The notes under the pieces are model-generated. The model was not told where the DNA came from. It saw only the letters and a program-made list of their open reading frames with translations, and made no database searches. The translations under genes were made by a program, and so were the position numbers. Positions 1 to 9,715 of a stretch of 64,000 nucleotides of DNA are shown in pieces. Within the stretch, counting starts at the first letter, position 1. The number at the start of each line of letters is the position of its first letter. This stretch comes from Venturia oleaginea. Taxonomy: Eukaryota; Ascomycota; Dothideomycetes; Venturiales; Venturiaceae. The stretch spans positions 806,001 to 870,000 of the forward strand of contig JABMLP010000020.1 of the NCBI GenBank assembly GCA_013176395.1. Reading direction: 5' to 3'.

Positions 1-1
1 T

Positions 2-907
2 ATGAACAATGTGCTTCGCGAGCACTTAGACAAGTTTGTGTCTGTTTATATGGATGATATTTTGGTTTACTCTCGAACGTTCGAAGAACACGTCAAATAC
101 GTTCGAACCGTCCTCCGCGCACTACAGAAATCTAACTTACGGCTAAATCCCTCGAAAAGCGAATTCCACAAGCAACGAATCAAGTTCGTTGGATGTTTAG
201 TCTCTCAAGCTAGGCTTGAGATTGACCCAGAAATTTACCAGAAGGTCCGCGATTGGCCAGTACCCTCGAACGTCAAAGGAGTACAGTCATTTCACGCCTT
301 TGCAAATTACTACCGGCAATTCATCGAAAGCTTTTCCGGAGTTGCAGAATCCCTCACAGATTTGATGAATAAGGGGATTACCTTCGAATGGAACGAGAGT
401 GCTAAAAAGGCCTTTGATACACTCAAGACACGGTTAACAACACCACCCATTCTGCAACTGTTTGACTCAGAAAAACCAGCCACAGTCGAGGCGGATGCAT
501 CCGATCGAGCCCTCGGAGCATGCCTCAGCCAGCCCGATTCAGATGGAAAGCTTAGACCAGTAGCTTACCATGCACGAAAATTCCTGAAAGCAGAAATCAA
601 CTACTCCACTTCAGACAAGGAACTCATGGCAATAGTTGATGCATTCAAGCACTGGAAGCATTATCTTGAAGGAGCGAAACACAAGATTACCGTGTATTCC
701 GACCACAAGAACTTCCGGAATTTTACGAGGACAAATGAATTGAATCGACGGCAACTAGGATGGTCAGAAGAACTGTCATCTTACAACTTCCATATCTTTT
801 ACAAGAAAGGAAAGGAAAACGTTAACGCCGATGCATTAAGTCGACGAGAAGACTTCATGGCAGGAGAAAAAGAAAGTCGAACGCGCTTTGTTCCGACAGG
901 AAGGTGA
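2..907 (+). pseudogene. Gypsy pol fragment: reverse transcriptase C-terminus and RNase H
   Basis: An open frame of 301 codons entering from the left edge. It starts near the catalytic YMDDILVY motif of reverse transcriptase (about residues 17-24), continues through the thumb and connection (FHAFANYYRQFI) and then RNase H (VEADASDRALGACLSQ, with the first catalytic Asp, and TVYSDHKNF). It ends after NADALSRR, which normally leads into the integrase zinc finger. The stop at 905-907 is a frameshift effect, because integrase-like sequence resumes in another frame from 888. RT domains upstream of YMDD lie outside the window. Confidence 0.9.
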
Positions 908-1781
908 TACACTTGTGCACCAAGTCTCATTACTTCAGTCAGGAAAACCCTCTTATTGGCAAGAGGTCAGGAACGCGCAACAAAAGGATCCAGATGTACA
1001 AGGCTACATTCAATCAGCAGATCAGAATAGCCGTATTGAAGACGGATTGTTCCTCTTCAACAACTTGGTATATCTTCCCGCAAGCCTCAGAAAACAGTAC
1101 ATCCTACATCAACAGGAATCTCCACTCAACGGTCATTGCCGACCAGATATTGTCCTTTCACGACTTTAGAATACCTTCTATTTCCCGCATATGCGACAGG
1201 AAGTTTTCAAGGAAATAGGAAAGTGTGCTCTTTGCAAGAAAGCCAAGTACGAACGACACAAGCCCTACGGACTCCTCCAACCCAACAAGGCACCCGACGG
1301 TGCATGGAAGACCATATCGATGGATTTCGTTGGACCTTTGCCACCTTCTCCGAACTTGGATAGTGTTCAGTTTGAACATATCATGGTTGTGATAGATCGA
1401 CTCACAACGTACGCGATCTTTATCCTACTACCGAAAGGCTACAACACGCAATACTTGGCAGGAGTATTTGTACGAGATGTCCTTAGCAAGCATGACATTC
1501 CTGATAGTATTATCTCAGATCGAGATAGCCTCTTTACCTCTCATTTTTGGAAAGAGACCTGTGAGATGTTAAAGATCAGAAGAAGCTTATCAACAGCTTA
1601 CCACCCTCAAACGGATGGACAAACAGAAAGAACGAATCAGACATTGGAACAGTACCTTCGCATCTACGTCGATGACGATCAAAGCAATTGGGTATCGCTT
1701 TTACCTCTTGCAGCATTCGCTTATAATCCTACTGTTCAGGACACAATCAAGATGTCACCATTCTTTGCTAACTTTGGATGA
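888..1781 (+). pseudogene. Gypsy integrase fragment (zinc-binding and DDE core)
   Basis: Two frames make up the integrase. The first, 888-1169, covers the linker (GLFLFNNLVYLPASLRKQYILHQ). After a frameshift near 1130 the second runs to 1781 and includes the Cys pair of the zinc-binding domain (CALCKKAKYERHKPYG), the core with MDFVGPLP, IISDRDSLF and the glutamate in NQTLEQYLR, and the AYHPQTDGQTER signature. The catalytic D, D and E are all visible. A TGA at 1779-1781 stops the frame just where related elements read on through an EPQFE motif; here that motif lies in the same frame immediately after the stop. A CGA-to-TGA change would explain this. Confidence 0.88.
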
Positions 1782-2450
1782 GAACCTCAATTCGAGATTG
1801 AGCGAGGAAACGTCTTACCCACGGAAGCAACCGTTGTTGCCTCTGAGTTGTTACGGCTTCACGAGCAATTGAAGCATGACATTAGCTTTTTGAATATGCG
1901 TATGGCGATGCGTACGAATCAGAAGAGAACAGTGGGACCTGTTCTCAAGAAGGGGGATAAAGTTTACCTATGGCGACGCAACATCAAGACGAAACGACCA
2001 AGCGAAAAACTCGACTTCCGAAAGCTCGGTGCTTTCGAAATCGACGAAGTCAAAGGCGCAGTTAATTACAAACTCAAGTTACCCAAGGGAATGAGAATAC
2101 ATCCGGTGTTCCATGTCTCCTTACTTGAACCAGCACACCCAGACGCCCCGCTTGACGAAAAAATAATACTCCAAGGCGATCGACTTGAGCCTGAGGATGA
2201 AGTCGAAACAGTTCTTAATCACGCTATTATACGACGTCAGCACAAGTACCTCATCAAGTGGAAAAACTATCCTACCTCGGAAAACACTTGGGAACCTATG
2301 TCGCACTTGTCGAACTCCAAGCTCTACGGGATTTCCATCGGGAACATCCGGAGCATTCCAGCCCACCGTCCCTGAAGTCTCGATCGAAGCCAGGAAGGAT
2401 GAAAAATCATTGGACACCTGGGCGAGATCACCATCCGTGACCCCACCGTT
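1782..2450 (+). pseudogene. Gypsy integrase C-terminus and chromodomain
   Basis: Continuing after the TGA, the frame holds the C-terminal integrase region (GDKVYLWRRNIKTKRPSEKLDFRKLG, HPVFHVSLLEP) followed by a chromodomain (EVETVLNHAIIRRQHKYLIKWKNYPTSENTWEPMSHL). The aromatic and acidic positions expected of a chromodomain are present (Y, W, W, NTWEP). A frameshift near 2320 moves the end of the chromodomain (LVELQALRDFHREHPEH) to another frame, which stops at 2438-2440. Chromodomains of chromovirus integrases are known to steer insertion into heterochromatin. Confidence 0.88.
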
Positions 2451-2822
2451 CCTTTGACGCTCCGACTCCTCTGCTTCTACCTCTGTTGGAAGACACGTCA
2501 TCTTCTTTGACGCCCGCTCCTCCGCCAACTCGAGCACCTTTCTTTTGCGCAGGATGCGCGTCGTCAGTCTTTCCAGCTCCTCTAGATCTTTCACAAGATC
2601 TGATTTCAAACTCTCCTGAGTTTTCTCCAACGACGCCCATGTCGTGCTGTCGCACGATGTACCGGAGCGAGCGCAGTGGGCGCACTTGATCGACTTGGAA
2701 GGCATTATCAAACACGTTATTTTGTTAATGGAACAAGAGCTGCAGGGTATCTCTGGGATAAAGCCTTGTCGGCTGATGAAGTCTGAAAGTTGGTCTCGGT
2801 TTGTTTTGGATTGGGAAGACAT
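2121..2822 (-). CDS. Antisense ORF in Gypsy copy 1: Zn2Cys6-like cluster plus coiled coil
   Basis: On the strand opposite to pol an open frame runs from an ATG at 2822 to a stop at 2121, about 233 codons, overlapping the chromodomain tail. An in-frame ATG also exists at 2894, but 2822 avoids the neighbouring element's sequence. Residues 27-57 have six cysteines spaced C-x2-C-x6-C-x9-C-x2-C-x6-C, which fits the fungal Zn(II)2Cys6 binuclear cluster spacing. A charged heptad-like helix follows (about residues 62-105, rich in L, E, K, R), then an acidic tail. The classic Zn2Cys6 proteins are DNA-binding regulators, often with a coiled coil after the cluster. Whether this frame is expressed is not known from sequence. 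Gypsy copy 2 has a related antisense frame, which argues against chance. Confidence 0.55.
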   Translation of the reverse strand: MSSQSKTNRDQLSDFISRQGFIPEIPCSSCSINKITCLIMPSKSIKCAHCARSGTSCDSTTWASLEKTQESLKSDLVKDLEELERLTTRILRKRKVLELAEERASKKMTCLPTEVEAEESERQRNGGVTDGDLAQVSNDFSSFLASIETSGTVGWNAPDVPDGNPVELGVRQVRHRFPSVFRGRIVFPLDEVLVLTSYNSVIKNCFDFILRLKSIALEYYFFVKRGVWVCWFK

Positions 2823-2875
2823 CGTTTTACCTTTTGAGTGCGGGGAACGCACGGGTTTAAGTAAAAACCCACTAC

Positions 2876-3943
2876 TACAAAGGACTGAAGCCACACATCA
2901 AGGACGACCTGATTCGAGTTAAGAGACCCGAAACCATTCATGCATTCATGACCCTCACGATTGAGATTGACAACCAACACTTCGAGAGGCAGTTGGAGCG
3001 CAAAGTCGCGATGCCAACGTTCATGAACCATGCACCAAGAAAACAAGATCAACAACCACAACAGCAGCGGCGACAGCAGCAACCCAACGCGAGGGTTCCT
3101 CGACAGCCATCATCGCAGCCACACTGGGGAGACCCGATGGACCTCAGTGCAGCAAAAGTACCCAGGATGCAATTCACCCCGAGAAATGAGAAGCGTTTCC
3201 AGGACCGGGCATGTTTTACATGTGGGAAGAAGGATCATTTTGCAAAAGATTGCCCGAACAAGTCAAGGCAATTCAACATGATCGCAGAAGATCGGTTAGA
3301 TCTTCCGAAGGGACGAGATCAGTCAGATCCTCCCCGAGTACAGAATCAAGAGGATTCTCCCAGCAAGAGTCAAACAGACTGGACGTATGGAAAGGGAACC
3401 CAACACACCTGTTTGAGCTGGACGGCTTGTCATGACGACTATTGTAAGGTGCATATGTCTAACAAGTATGCTTCCGGATGGTATCCAAGGGAACCACGGA
3501 AGAAGACTCCTTTGCGAAGGAAAGAGGCGGAGAGTCACCGAGCTCACGACCTAACGACGACTGTAGTGGATCAGGAAGATCGGATAACAAAAGACCGTGC
3601 CCTCATACCCAGACAAGAGCCACCGAAGGCCTGCGCAGTGTCAGAGTACGCTCAACATTTGGAATTCCATGTGGTGGTAGACGGAAAGCGGATCAAGGCA
3701 ATGATCGATTCTAGTGCCCATGGGAATTTCATAAGTAAGAGCTGCGTCGAAAACATGGATTCGAGATCAGGACAAAGAAAGAGCCTTACCCTGTGAGAGC
3801 CTATGATGGATCAGTAAGCGAAGGCGGAGCAGTGGAACAGGAAACAACATCCCTGACCATCAGACTTCAAAGTCACTTCGAGGAAGCTGTCCTAGACGTA
3901 GTAGCGATGAAAGGACACGAAATTATCTTGGGAGCGCAAGCAT
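2876..3943 (+). pseudogene. Gypsy copy 2 gag C-terminus, zinc knuckle and protease
   Basis: The frame joins copy 1 at about 2870-2880 and reads a typical gag C-terminus (YYKGLKPHIKDDLIRV), a Gln/Pro/Arg-rich stretch, a CCHC zinc knuckle (CFTCGKKDHFAKDC) at about 3209-3250, and the aspartic protease start (VVVDGKRIKAMIDSSAHGNFIS), where the usual DSGA is DSSA. A frameshift near 3760-3796 breaks the protease; its second half (TTSLTIRLQSHFEEAVLDVVAMKGHEIILG) lies in another frame up to a stop at 3943. Zinc knuckles bind the element RNA during particle assembly in this family. Confidence 0.85.
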
Positions 3944-5442
3944 AATCCTAACATCGACTGGAAAGCGAGAAGAACCGTCTTCTCGGATTGGTGTGGAACA
4001 ACGTGCAAGAGAGCCGTTAGTGACCACATTCCGGAACATCACCCTAACAAGAGGAGTGAAGAGAACGAGAGGGTGCGTCACCCCAGAGTCTCGGATAGGA
4101 TCGAGCAACCATCCAACGAAGAACGGCAGATCGCCGCCACCAACGAGATACCACCGGAGTATCAAGGTCTCGAAGATGCATTCAGGGAATTGACAGACGA
4201 CGAGAACCTAACAGACCGTCAGCCACGGGATTTGGAAATATTGCTGAAGCCAGGTGCAAAGTTGCACTCGCAATCCATCTACAGACTGAATGAAGCTGAG
4301 CTAAGGGAGCTCAGAGTCCAGCTGAGCGACTTGCTGAAGAAAGGATACATTCGTGAATCCAAGTCACCATGTGGAGCACCAATCATCTTTGTGGCGAAGA
4401 AGAGGATGTGCGTAGACTATCGACAACTGAACGACAACACGGTGATGAACGTCTACCCACTAGCACTGATTGAAGAGCTCAAGGATCGACTTACGGGAGC
4501 CACACATTTCACCAAGGTTGACGTCAGGGACGCATACTATCGAATCCGGATCAAGGAAGGTGATGAATGGAAGACGGCATTCCGCACGAAGTATGGCTTG
4601 TATGAGTACTTGGTTATGCTATTTGGGCTCACCAATGCACCGGCAGCGTTCCAAGCAACGATAAACAACGCACTGAGGGACTTCATCGACAAGTTCGTGG
4701 TTGTTTACTTGGACGATGTACTCATCTACACCAAAGGAACGAAGGAAGAGCACACGGGAAAAGTTCGTGTCGTACTGGGAGCACTTTTGGAGAAAGGCTT
4801 CAGAGTAAAGCTCTCCAAATGCGAATTCTACACAGAGAACTTCGATTTCCTAGGATTCCGCATTATGCCAGGATTGGTAGCAATGGACCAACAGAAGGTC
4901 AAGGCTGTCCTGGAGTGGCCACAACCCAAAACGGTCAAGGACGTACAGTCGTTCTTGGGGTAAGCCAATTACTATCACAAGTTCATCAAGGACCATGGCA
5001 GCAAGACCAGGCCACTCACGGAACTTACCATGAAGGACAAGGAGTTTAAATGGACAAAAGAGTGTCAAGCGGCCTTCGATAGGATCAAAGCATCCTTTAC
5101 GGAGTACCCAATCCTGGGGATTTTCCAACCAAATCGGGAAATCATCGTCGAAACAGATGCATCAGGATTCGCCATTGGGGCATGTCTGAGCCAAAAGGAT
5201 GATAAGGGTCATCTGCATCCGATCGCATTCTACTCCAGGAAAATGATCCCTGCGGAACAGAATTACGAGACATTCGACAAGGAGTTGCTAGCAATTGTAG
5301 CAGCACTCAAGGAGTGGAGGGTGTACCTCGAGGGAGCTGCACAGACCTTCACGATCATCACGGATCACAAGAACCTGTTATACTTCACAATGACGAAAGT
5401 ATTGAACAACGACAAAAGTATTGAACAACGACAAAAGTATTG
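3944..5442 (+). pseudogene. Gypsy copy 2 reverse transcriptase and RNase H
   Basis: From about 3944 (NPNIDWKARRTVF) the frame leads into RT. The open part is 4073-4963 with VDYRQLNDNTV, KVDVRDAYYRI (first catalytic Asp), LVMLFGLTNAPAAFQ and YLDDVLIY (YxDD box). The codon at 4961-4963 is TAA in the middle of FLG-stop-ANYYHKFI. RNase H follows in the same frame (ETDASGFAIGACLSQ, TIITDHKNLLYFTMTK). At about 5394-5440 a 19-bp unit (AAGTATTGAACAACGACAA) is present three times, which shifts the frame and makes a stop at 5441-5443. Without the extra units the usual NRRQARWAEQL would follow directly. Confidence 0.87.
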
Positions 5443-7150
5443 AACAGACGACAAGCTCGATGGGCTGAACAGTTAGCCGCATACGACTTCAAGATAGTCT
5501 ACCGAAAAGGGTCTGATAACGGGAGAGCCGACGCTCTCAGCAGACGCCCAGACTATGAGGACAACGGTCCTAGGCCAGGATACCAGATCCTGAAGGAGAA
5601 CGAGGACGGATCGCTAAGCTACGCGAATTCTCAAATCTCGGCGATGTTGGTGATTTCCAACGAGAAGCACAAGAGGAACATATGCAACGAATACAAGAAT
5701 GACTTGATGGCGAAAGAGCTCGGCAAACGAAAGCACGAGGATTCCCATGTTCTGATTGACAATGATGGTCTCATACGATACTACGAGAAGGTATACGTAC
5801 CAGACATCATGCGACAGAAACTCATCAAGGACGTACATGACGCACCGGCGCATGGATATCAGGGCTTCCAGAAGACCTTTGATAGGTTGAAGGAAACATA
5901 TTACTTTCCTGCAATGAGACAGAAGGTAATGAATGTGGTTAGCAATTGTGTGGAATGTTCAAGAAACAAGGCCAACCGGCATGCACCGTACGGTGAAATT
6001 GCAGATCGCCGAAATTCCAACACAACCATGGCAACACATTGCATTGGATTGGATAACAAAGCTTCCACCATCCAAGGAACCAATGACAGGAGTATTATTC
6101 GACTCTATCTTGGTCATTACCGACAAACTGGCTAAGAGTGGCAAGTTTATTCCGTATCGAGAAAGCTCGAGTGCAGAGGAACTCTCATATGTGTTTATGA
6201 GGAATGTCCTCGGTGATCACGGCATGCCACAACGAATCATCTCGGATCGAGATAAGTGGTTGACATCGAAGTTCTGGACCTCGTTGGTAGGACAGCTGGG
6301 AGTCAAACAGAAGATATCCACAGCATACCATCCCCAGACAGACGGACAAACGGAACGGTTGAATCAGACTTTGGAGCAATACCTGCGGTTCTACGTGAAC
6401 TATCGACAGAACAATTGGGTTGAGCTCTTACCACTCTCTCAATTCGCTTATAACAGCGCTGTTACGGAAACAACCAAGGTCTCACCACACAAAGCATTGT
6501 ATGGATATCAACCAAGAGCGTACTACGAACCGCTAGGACCAACAGAGGTGTCCCAGAATGCGAAGTTCAGGGTATCGCAACTCAATGATGTTCAAAGACA
6601 ATTGACGCAAGATCTACGTTTTGTAAGCTACAGAGCAGCAAAATACTACGACAACAAGAGGTCTTCGGCGCCGACCTTTGAAGGGGGGGATAAGGTTTTT
6701 CTACTCCGAAATAACATCAAAACAAACCGACCAAGCGCGAAATTGGACGGTGTCAAGATTGGACCATTCCGGGTTGTTGAAAAAATTGGGAAAGTCAACT
6801 ATAGGTTGGAACTACCCCAGAGCATGAGAAAACACACGTTGTTCCATGAAGCGTTGTTGGAAAAGGCTCCACCAGGTGCCCAGGTTGATACCACGACGGT
6901 AATCACCAACAATGAGGAAGAAGAGTACGAGGTTGAGGAATTCTTGGACTGCCAGAATATCCGCGGACAACCCTACTACTTGACGAAATGGAAAGGGTAC
7001 GGAAACGAAGAAAATACATGGGAACCCCTCAGCCACTTGAACTCGGCGCAGGAGGTGCTTCGCCAATTTCACCGCCAAAACCCACAGTTTTCCAAAAATC
7101 AGAATCCAGATCCAACAGTAACGGATCCGAAGCCCAGTCGACGATCGGCT
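5440..7150 (+). pseudogene. Gypsy copy 2 integrase and chromodomain
   Basis: Frame 5440-6135 covers the RNase H end (NGRADALSRR) and the integrase zinc-binding domain (HDAPAHGYQGFQKT, CVECSRNKANRHAPYG). A frameshift near 6000 moves the rest to the frame that runs to 7621: the catalytic core has ALDWITKLPPS, IISDRDKWLTSKFW, YHPQTDGQTERLNQTLEQYLRFYV (D, D, E visible), then GDKVFLLRNNIKTNRPSAKLD and a chromodomain (YEVEEFLDCQNIRGQPYYLTKWKGYGNEENTWEPLSHL, about 6930-7040). The chromodomain is better preserved than that of copy 1. The continuation to 7621 after about 7140 has no recognisable domain and lies opposite an antisense frame. Confidence 0.88.
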
Positions 7151-8259
7151 CGACTAGGGACCCAGGTGTCGACGATGGAAACAGGTTGGCTTCCGGCACA
7201 GGCAATTGAGAGACGGAGACGGAGGAGCCTCACCAATGCGAACGAGGTATCCATGCAACAGGGCGGTTTCGTAAGGATGACCATCGGACAAGGTCACCTC
7301 ACCGCGAAGGGCTGCTTCGTACTCAACACGCTCCAACGCTTCAATGGATCGAAGGTCTTCAGCCCACAGGGTGTTCTCCCTCGGTTAGAAGATGAAGTTG
7401 CTTGCGAAGACGTAGCTTCTTTTGGTGACGAGTCGCTTCACGCTGACGAAGGCGTTCGCGAAGAAGGTCATCTTCGATTATCTCATCCTCCACAGCTTCA
7501 AGGTCGCGATGGATCTTTGCCTTCTGCGCGTCAATCTTATCCCCTGCGACAACAGTTAGCACACAGGCTACGACAGGTGGACCAGAGTCTGACGTGGGCA
7601 GACAAGCAGAAGATGCGCTAGTGGATGAACTCGGACACGATCGACAAGACAACGATCGAAACAAACTTCAGGATTCTTCGAGAGAAGACTGAGAAGCGAC
7701 AGAAAGAAGATAGGGAATGGATCAGGAAGATCGCCCAGGAATTGAAAGGACCATCCCTGGACGGAACCCAAAGCTTTTGTATCGCCATCGCCAAGGACAC
7801 AGTGACCATACAGCTAGAGAGCTGGAATGAAGATCACACTTGGGTACGACAAGCTAGAAACGAAATTGAACAAGAAACTGACAGGAATTTCTTGGAACTC
7901 ATGCACGATGCATTTATGGATTACCAGCTCTATCACGCGAATCGTGAGGAGTGGGAAAGTCAAGGATTCGACCCAGGGTACAGCGAGAAGTTCAACCAGA
8001 CACAAGGAGCTACAAGAGCTATGGCGAACTTACAATCTGCTTTGGACAGGATCAAGTCACAGCTGCGGTCCGAACCGACACACGCAGAACGTTTCCCCGA
8101 GGCCACATCGATGCGACACTCAAGGTTGGAGGAGCGACAGCGTTTGCAAGGCAAAGGCATGGTGTTTCCAGAAGACCAGATGCGCGAGGCACTGGAGGAG
8201 CGAGACAGTTTTGAAGACGAGGCCTTTGGCATGGTTAAAGGATTGATAAAGGATAACAT
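7150..8259 (-). pseudogene. Antisense region of Gypsy copy 2: degenerate cysteine cluster and coiled coil
   Basis: The strand opposite to the element's 3' part holds open blocks in changing frames. From an ATG at 8259 the first block reads MLSFINPLT and includes CKRCRSSNLEC, then ACVGSDRSC and ILSKADCKF. This is a cysteine cluster starting C-x2-C-x6-C as in copy 1, but with Ser in place of one expected Cys. A later block (7664-7359) is a strongly charged helix (AKIHRDLEAVEDEIIEDDLLRERLRQREATRHQKK), like the coiled coil after the cluster in copy 1. The order and position relative to pol match copy 1, so I read it as a decayed copy of the same kind of antisense gene. Frameshifts make the exact ends uncertain. 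Confidence 0.45.
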
Positions 8260-8413
8260 ACGGACCCTAGGGAATTCACGAACCTTAAGTACCGGGACAG
8301 GACGTCAGGTGATCAATAAGCAAAGACAAGGTTTCGGGACGACAACCTATGGAGGGGAGGGTAGTGTTACAGATCACCTCAAGGCTAAAGAGCAGGAAAG
8401 ACAGGAATCGTAA
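7625..8413 (+). CDS. Sense ORF downstream of pol in Gypsy copy 2, function unknown
   Basis: An open frame of 262 codons in the element's sense direction between the end of the chromodomain frame and the 3' LTR. The product would be hydrophilic, Glu/Arg/Gln-rich and mostly helical (EKTEKRQKEDREWIRKIAQEL; RLEERQRLQGKGMVFPEDQMREALEERDS), with no domain I recognise. It overlaps the antisense cysteine-cluster frame for most of its length, so one of the two is probably a coding shadow. In the copy 1 element the antisense frame is the more convincing of the pair. Confidence 0.3.
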   Translation: MNSDTIDKTTIETNFRILREKTEKRQKEDREWIRKIAQELKGPSLDGTQSFCIAIAKDTVTIQLESWNEDHTWVRQARNEIEQETDRNFLELMHDAFMDYQLYHANREEWESQGFDPGYSEKFNQTQGATRAMANLQSALDRIKSQLRSEPTHAERFPEATSMRHSRLEERQRLQGKGMVFPEDQMREALEERDSFEDEAFGMVKGLIKDNIRTLGNSRTLSTGTGRQVINKQRQGFGTTTYGGEGSVTDHLKAKEQERQES

Positions 8414-8448
8414 AGAATGGTTCGATGACAAGAAGTTGTTGTTAGGAC

Positions 8449-8890
8449 TGAGGATGGAGGGGAATGCTTCGGTCATACAAGATGAGCCTGGTGCGACGGA
8501 GTCAGTCCTAAAGGAGAATAGTATGTGCAGAAGTCACGTGATATTCCCACAGTTCCCACAGCACTTGGCAGTGCCCACACTGTGGGAAGAGCCAAGAGGT
8601 GTGGGAATACACCTTGGCACCCAGAACCAGAAGGGTATATAGGGAGGACGTTGGACGGACTTTCCTTTCTCTCTTCGTGGTTATCTCATGTTATGTTTCT
8701 CACATTGGAGCTTCTTCAACCTACTACAGTAACGACCTTTTACTTAGATACAATCAAGCACAAGTTATATGCACACGAAGCAAGCCCACCCCCAACCTTC
8801 ATACTAACCGACAAGCGTTCAGGATGGATCTGAGAATCAAAGCGATTAGACGACAATTGAATTGTGAGATACATCGGACGGCCAGGATCT
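8449..8890 (+). repeat. Probable polypurine tract and 3' LTR of Gypsy copy 2
   Basis: A purine-rich run at about 8449-8463 (GAGGATGGAGGGGAA) sits just after the last ORF, where the plus-strand primer of an LTR element is expected. The following block has promoter-like features of an LTR: a TGTG start near 8523, a CACGTG box at about 8535, and a TATATAG box at about 8637. The exact LTR ends cannot be fixed because no second LTR copy is in the window. The GTGGGAA/TTCCCAC words around 8547-8610 occur as short direct and inverted copies. Confidence 0.45.
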
Positions 8891-9012
8891 AGTGAGCCTC
8901 CAAAGAACCTGAGCAAGGGAAGGTACTTAAGGTAAGTACTTCCAGACTGATATTGCCCTTACCCCAAACCCGCGGACCAGAACAAGAGAACACAGGTGTC
9001 AAGAAGGTCTTG

Positions 9013-9250
9013 ACATAATCAACTGTGTTGAGAAACGAGTTCCCCGTAACATGGATCTCTATATACAGGACGAGACTCGGCTCCCTCAGTGTCTCGTATC
9101 TTCACTCTCTAGTTAGTTCGCTATTGCTTTTAGTTACTTAGCACAATTCACGACTCTTATATGTTGCAAGCTTCGCTTCACTTGTTTGAAACGATATTGT
9201 CGCCCCGGACCACTTGAACCCTACTGTACGGATTAGCCAAATCCAGCTAG
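9013..9250 (+). repeat. LTR-like remnant (Copia-type appearance)
   Basis: Starts TGTTGAGAAACGAG, has a TATA-type box (CTCTATATACAG) about 50 bp in, and then a CT-rich stretch like the transcribed part of fungal Copia LTRs. No internal region, primer-binding site or partner LTR is visible. This is a tentative solo or truncated LTR. Confidence 0.3.
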
Positions 9251-9514
9251 ATTACTTTAAGCCATAGCCTCTACGTAACACGCGGTCTGGAAAGTGACGA
9301 AAGGCTTTTTTATCCCAGAGAGTTGGGTTTTTGCAATTGTAGATAGAGATTGTGGGCACACGGCACATACGCCATCACAAACCACGTAGAATCTGATTAT
9401 TATTATTATAATTAAATATTGCTGAAGATCTTAGTATTTTTACGCGTGTTCTTTATGTTATAATTACAGGATTATAGTGCGTCATGTGATAAAGTTCCTA
9501 AAAATCAAAGCTTA

Positions 9515-9715
9515 ACTCGCCCGAAACTATTACGGGACGGTAGCTGGAAAGACGCAGCATACTCGTAGCCAAAGATTGTTTAGATTCAGTTAAGGAGTGA
9601 AGGTATCTACAAACAGAGAACCTCAATGAGGTTCTTTCTCTATACTAGGCTCAATCAGGCTTAGGCTCTTAGCCTATACCAACCATGGGCCATGCCCATA
9701 ACACTCGCCCGAAAC
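9515..9715 (-). repeat. 188-bp segment flanked by 13-bp direct repeats, LTR-like on minus strand
   Basis: ACTCGCCCGAAAC occurs at 9515-9527 and again at 9703-9715. Read on the minus strand the enclosed segment begins TGTTATGGGC, has a GTATAGAG box and an inverted GAACCTCATTGAGGTTC hairpin. This suits a solo LTR or another small insertion, but a 13-bp target duplication would be unusual for an LTR element. Confidence 0.35.

Larger units (their letters stand above)
1..2875 (+). mobile_element. Ty3/Gypsy chromodomain retrotransposon, copy 1 (5'-truncated, decayed)
   Basis: A left-truncated Gypsy-type element reading left to right. In order it holds the end of reverse transcriptase, RNase H, an integrase with a zinc-binding region and DDE core, and a chromodomain. 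The pol frame is broken by frameshifts near 900 and 1130, by a TGA at 1779-1781 and by a shift near 2320, so it cannot give a full polyprotein. No LTR is recognisable at its right end: homology to the gag of a second element starts at about 2870. The order RT-RNaseH-IN-chromodomain is diagnostic of chromoviruses, a Ty3/Gypsy clade common in fungi. Confidence 0.9.
2870..8890 (+). mobile_element. Ty3/Gypsy chromodomain retrotransposon, copy 2 (5'-truncated, decayed)
   Basis: A second Gypsy element in the same orientation. It starts inside gag and runs through protease, RT, RNase H, integrase and chromodomain into a 3' region with a polypurine-like tract near 8449-8462 and a probable 3' LTR. No 5' LTR or gag start is present, because the left end abuts copy 1 directly. 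The frames are interrupted near 3796, 3943, 4963, 5440 and 6000, so it is defective. It is a different family from copy 1, since the shared domains differ widely in sequence. Confidence 0.88.
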
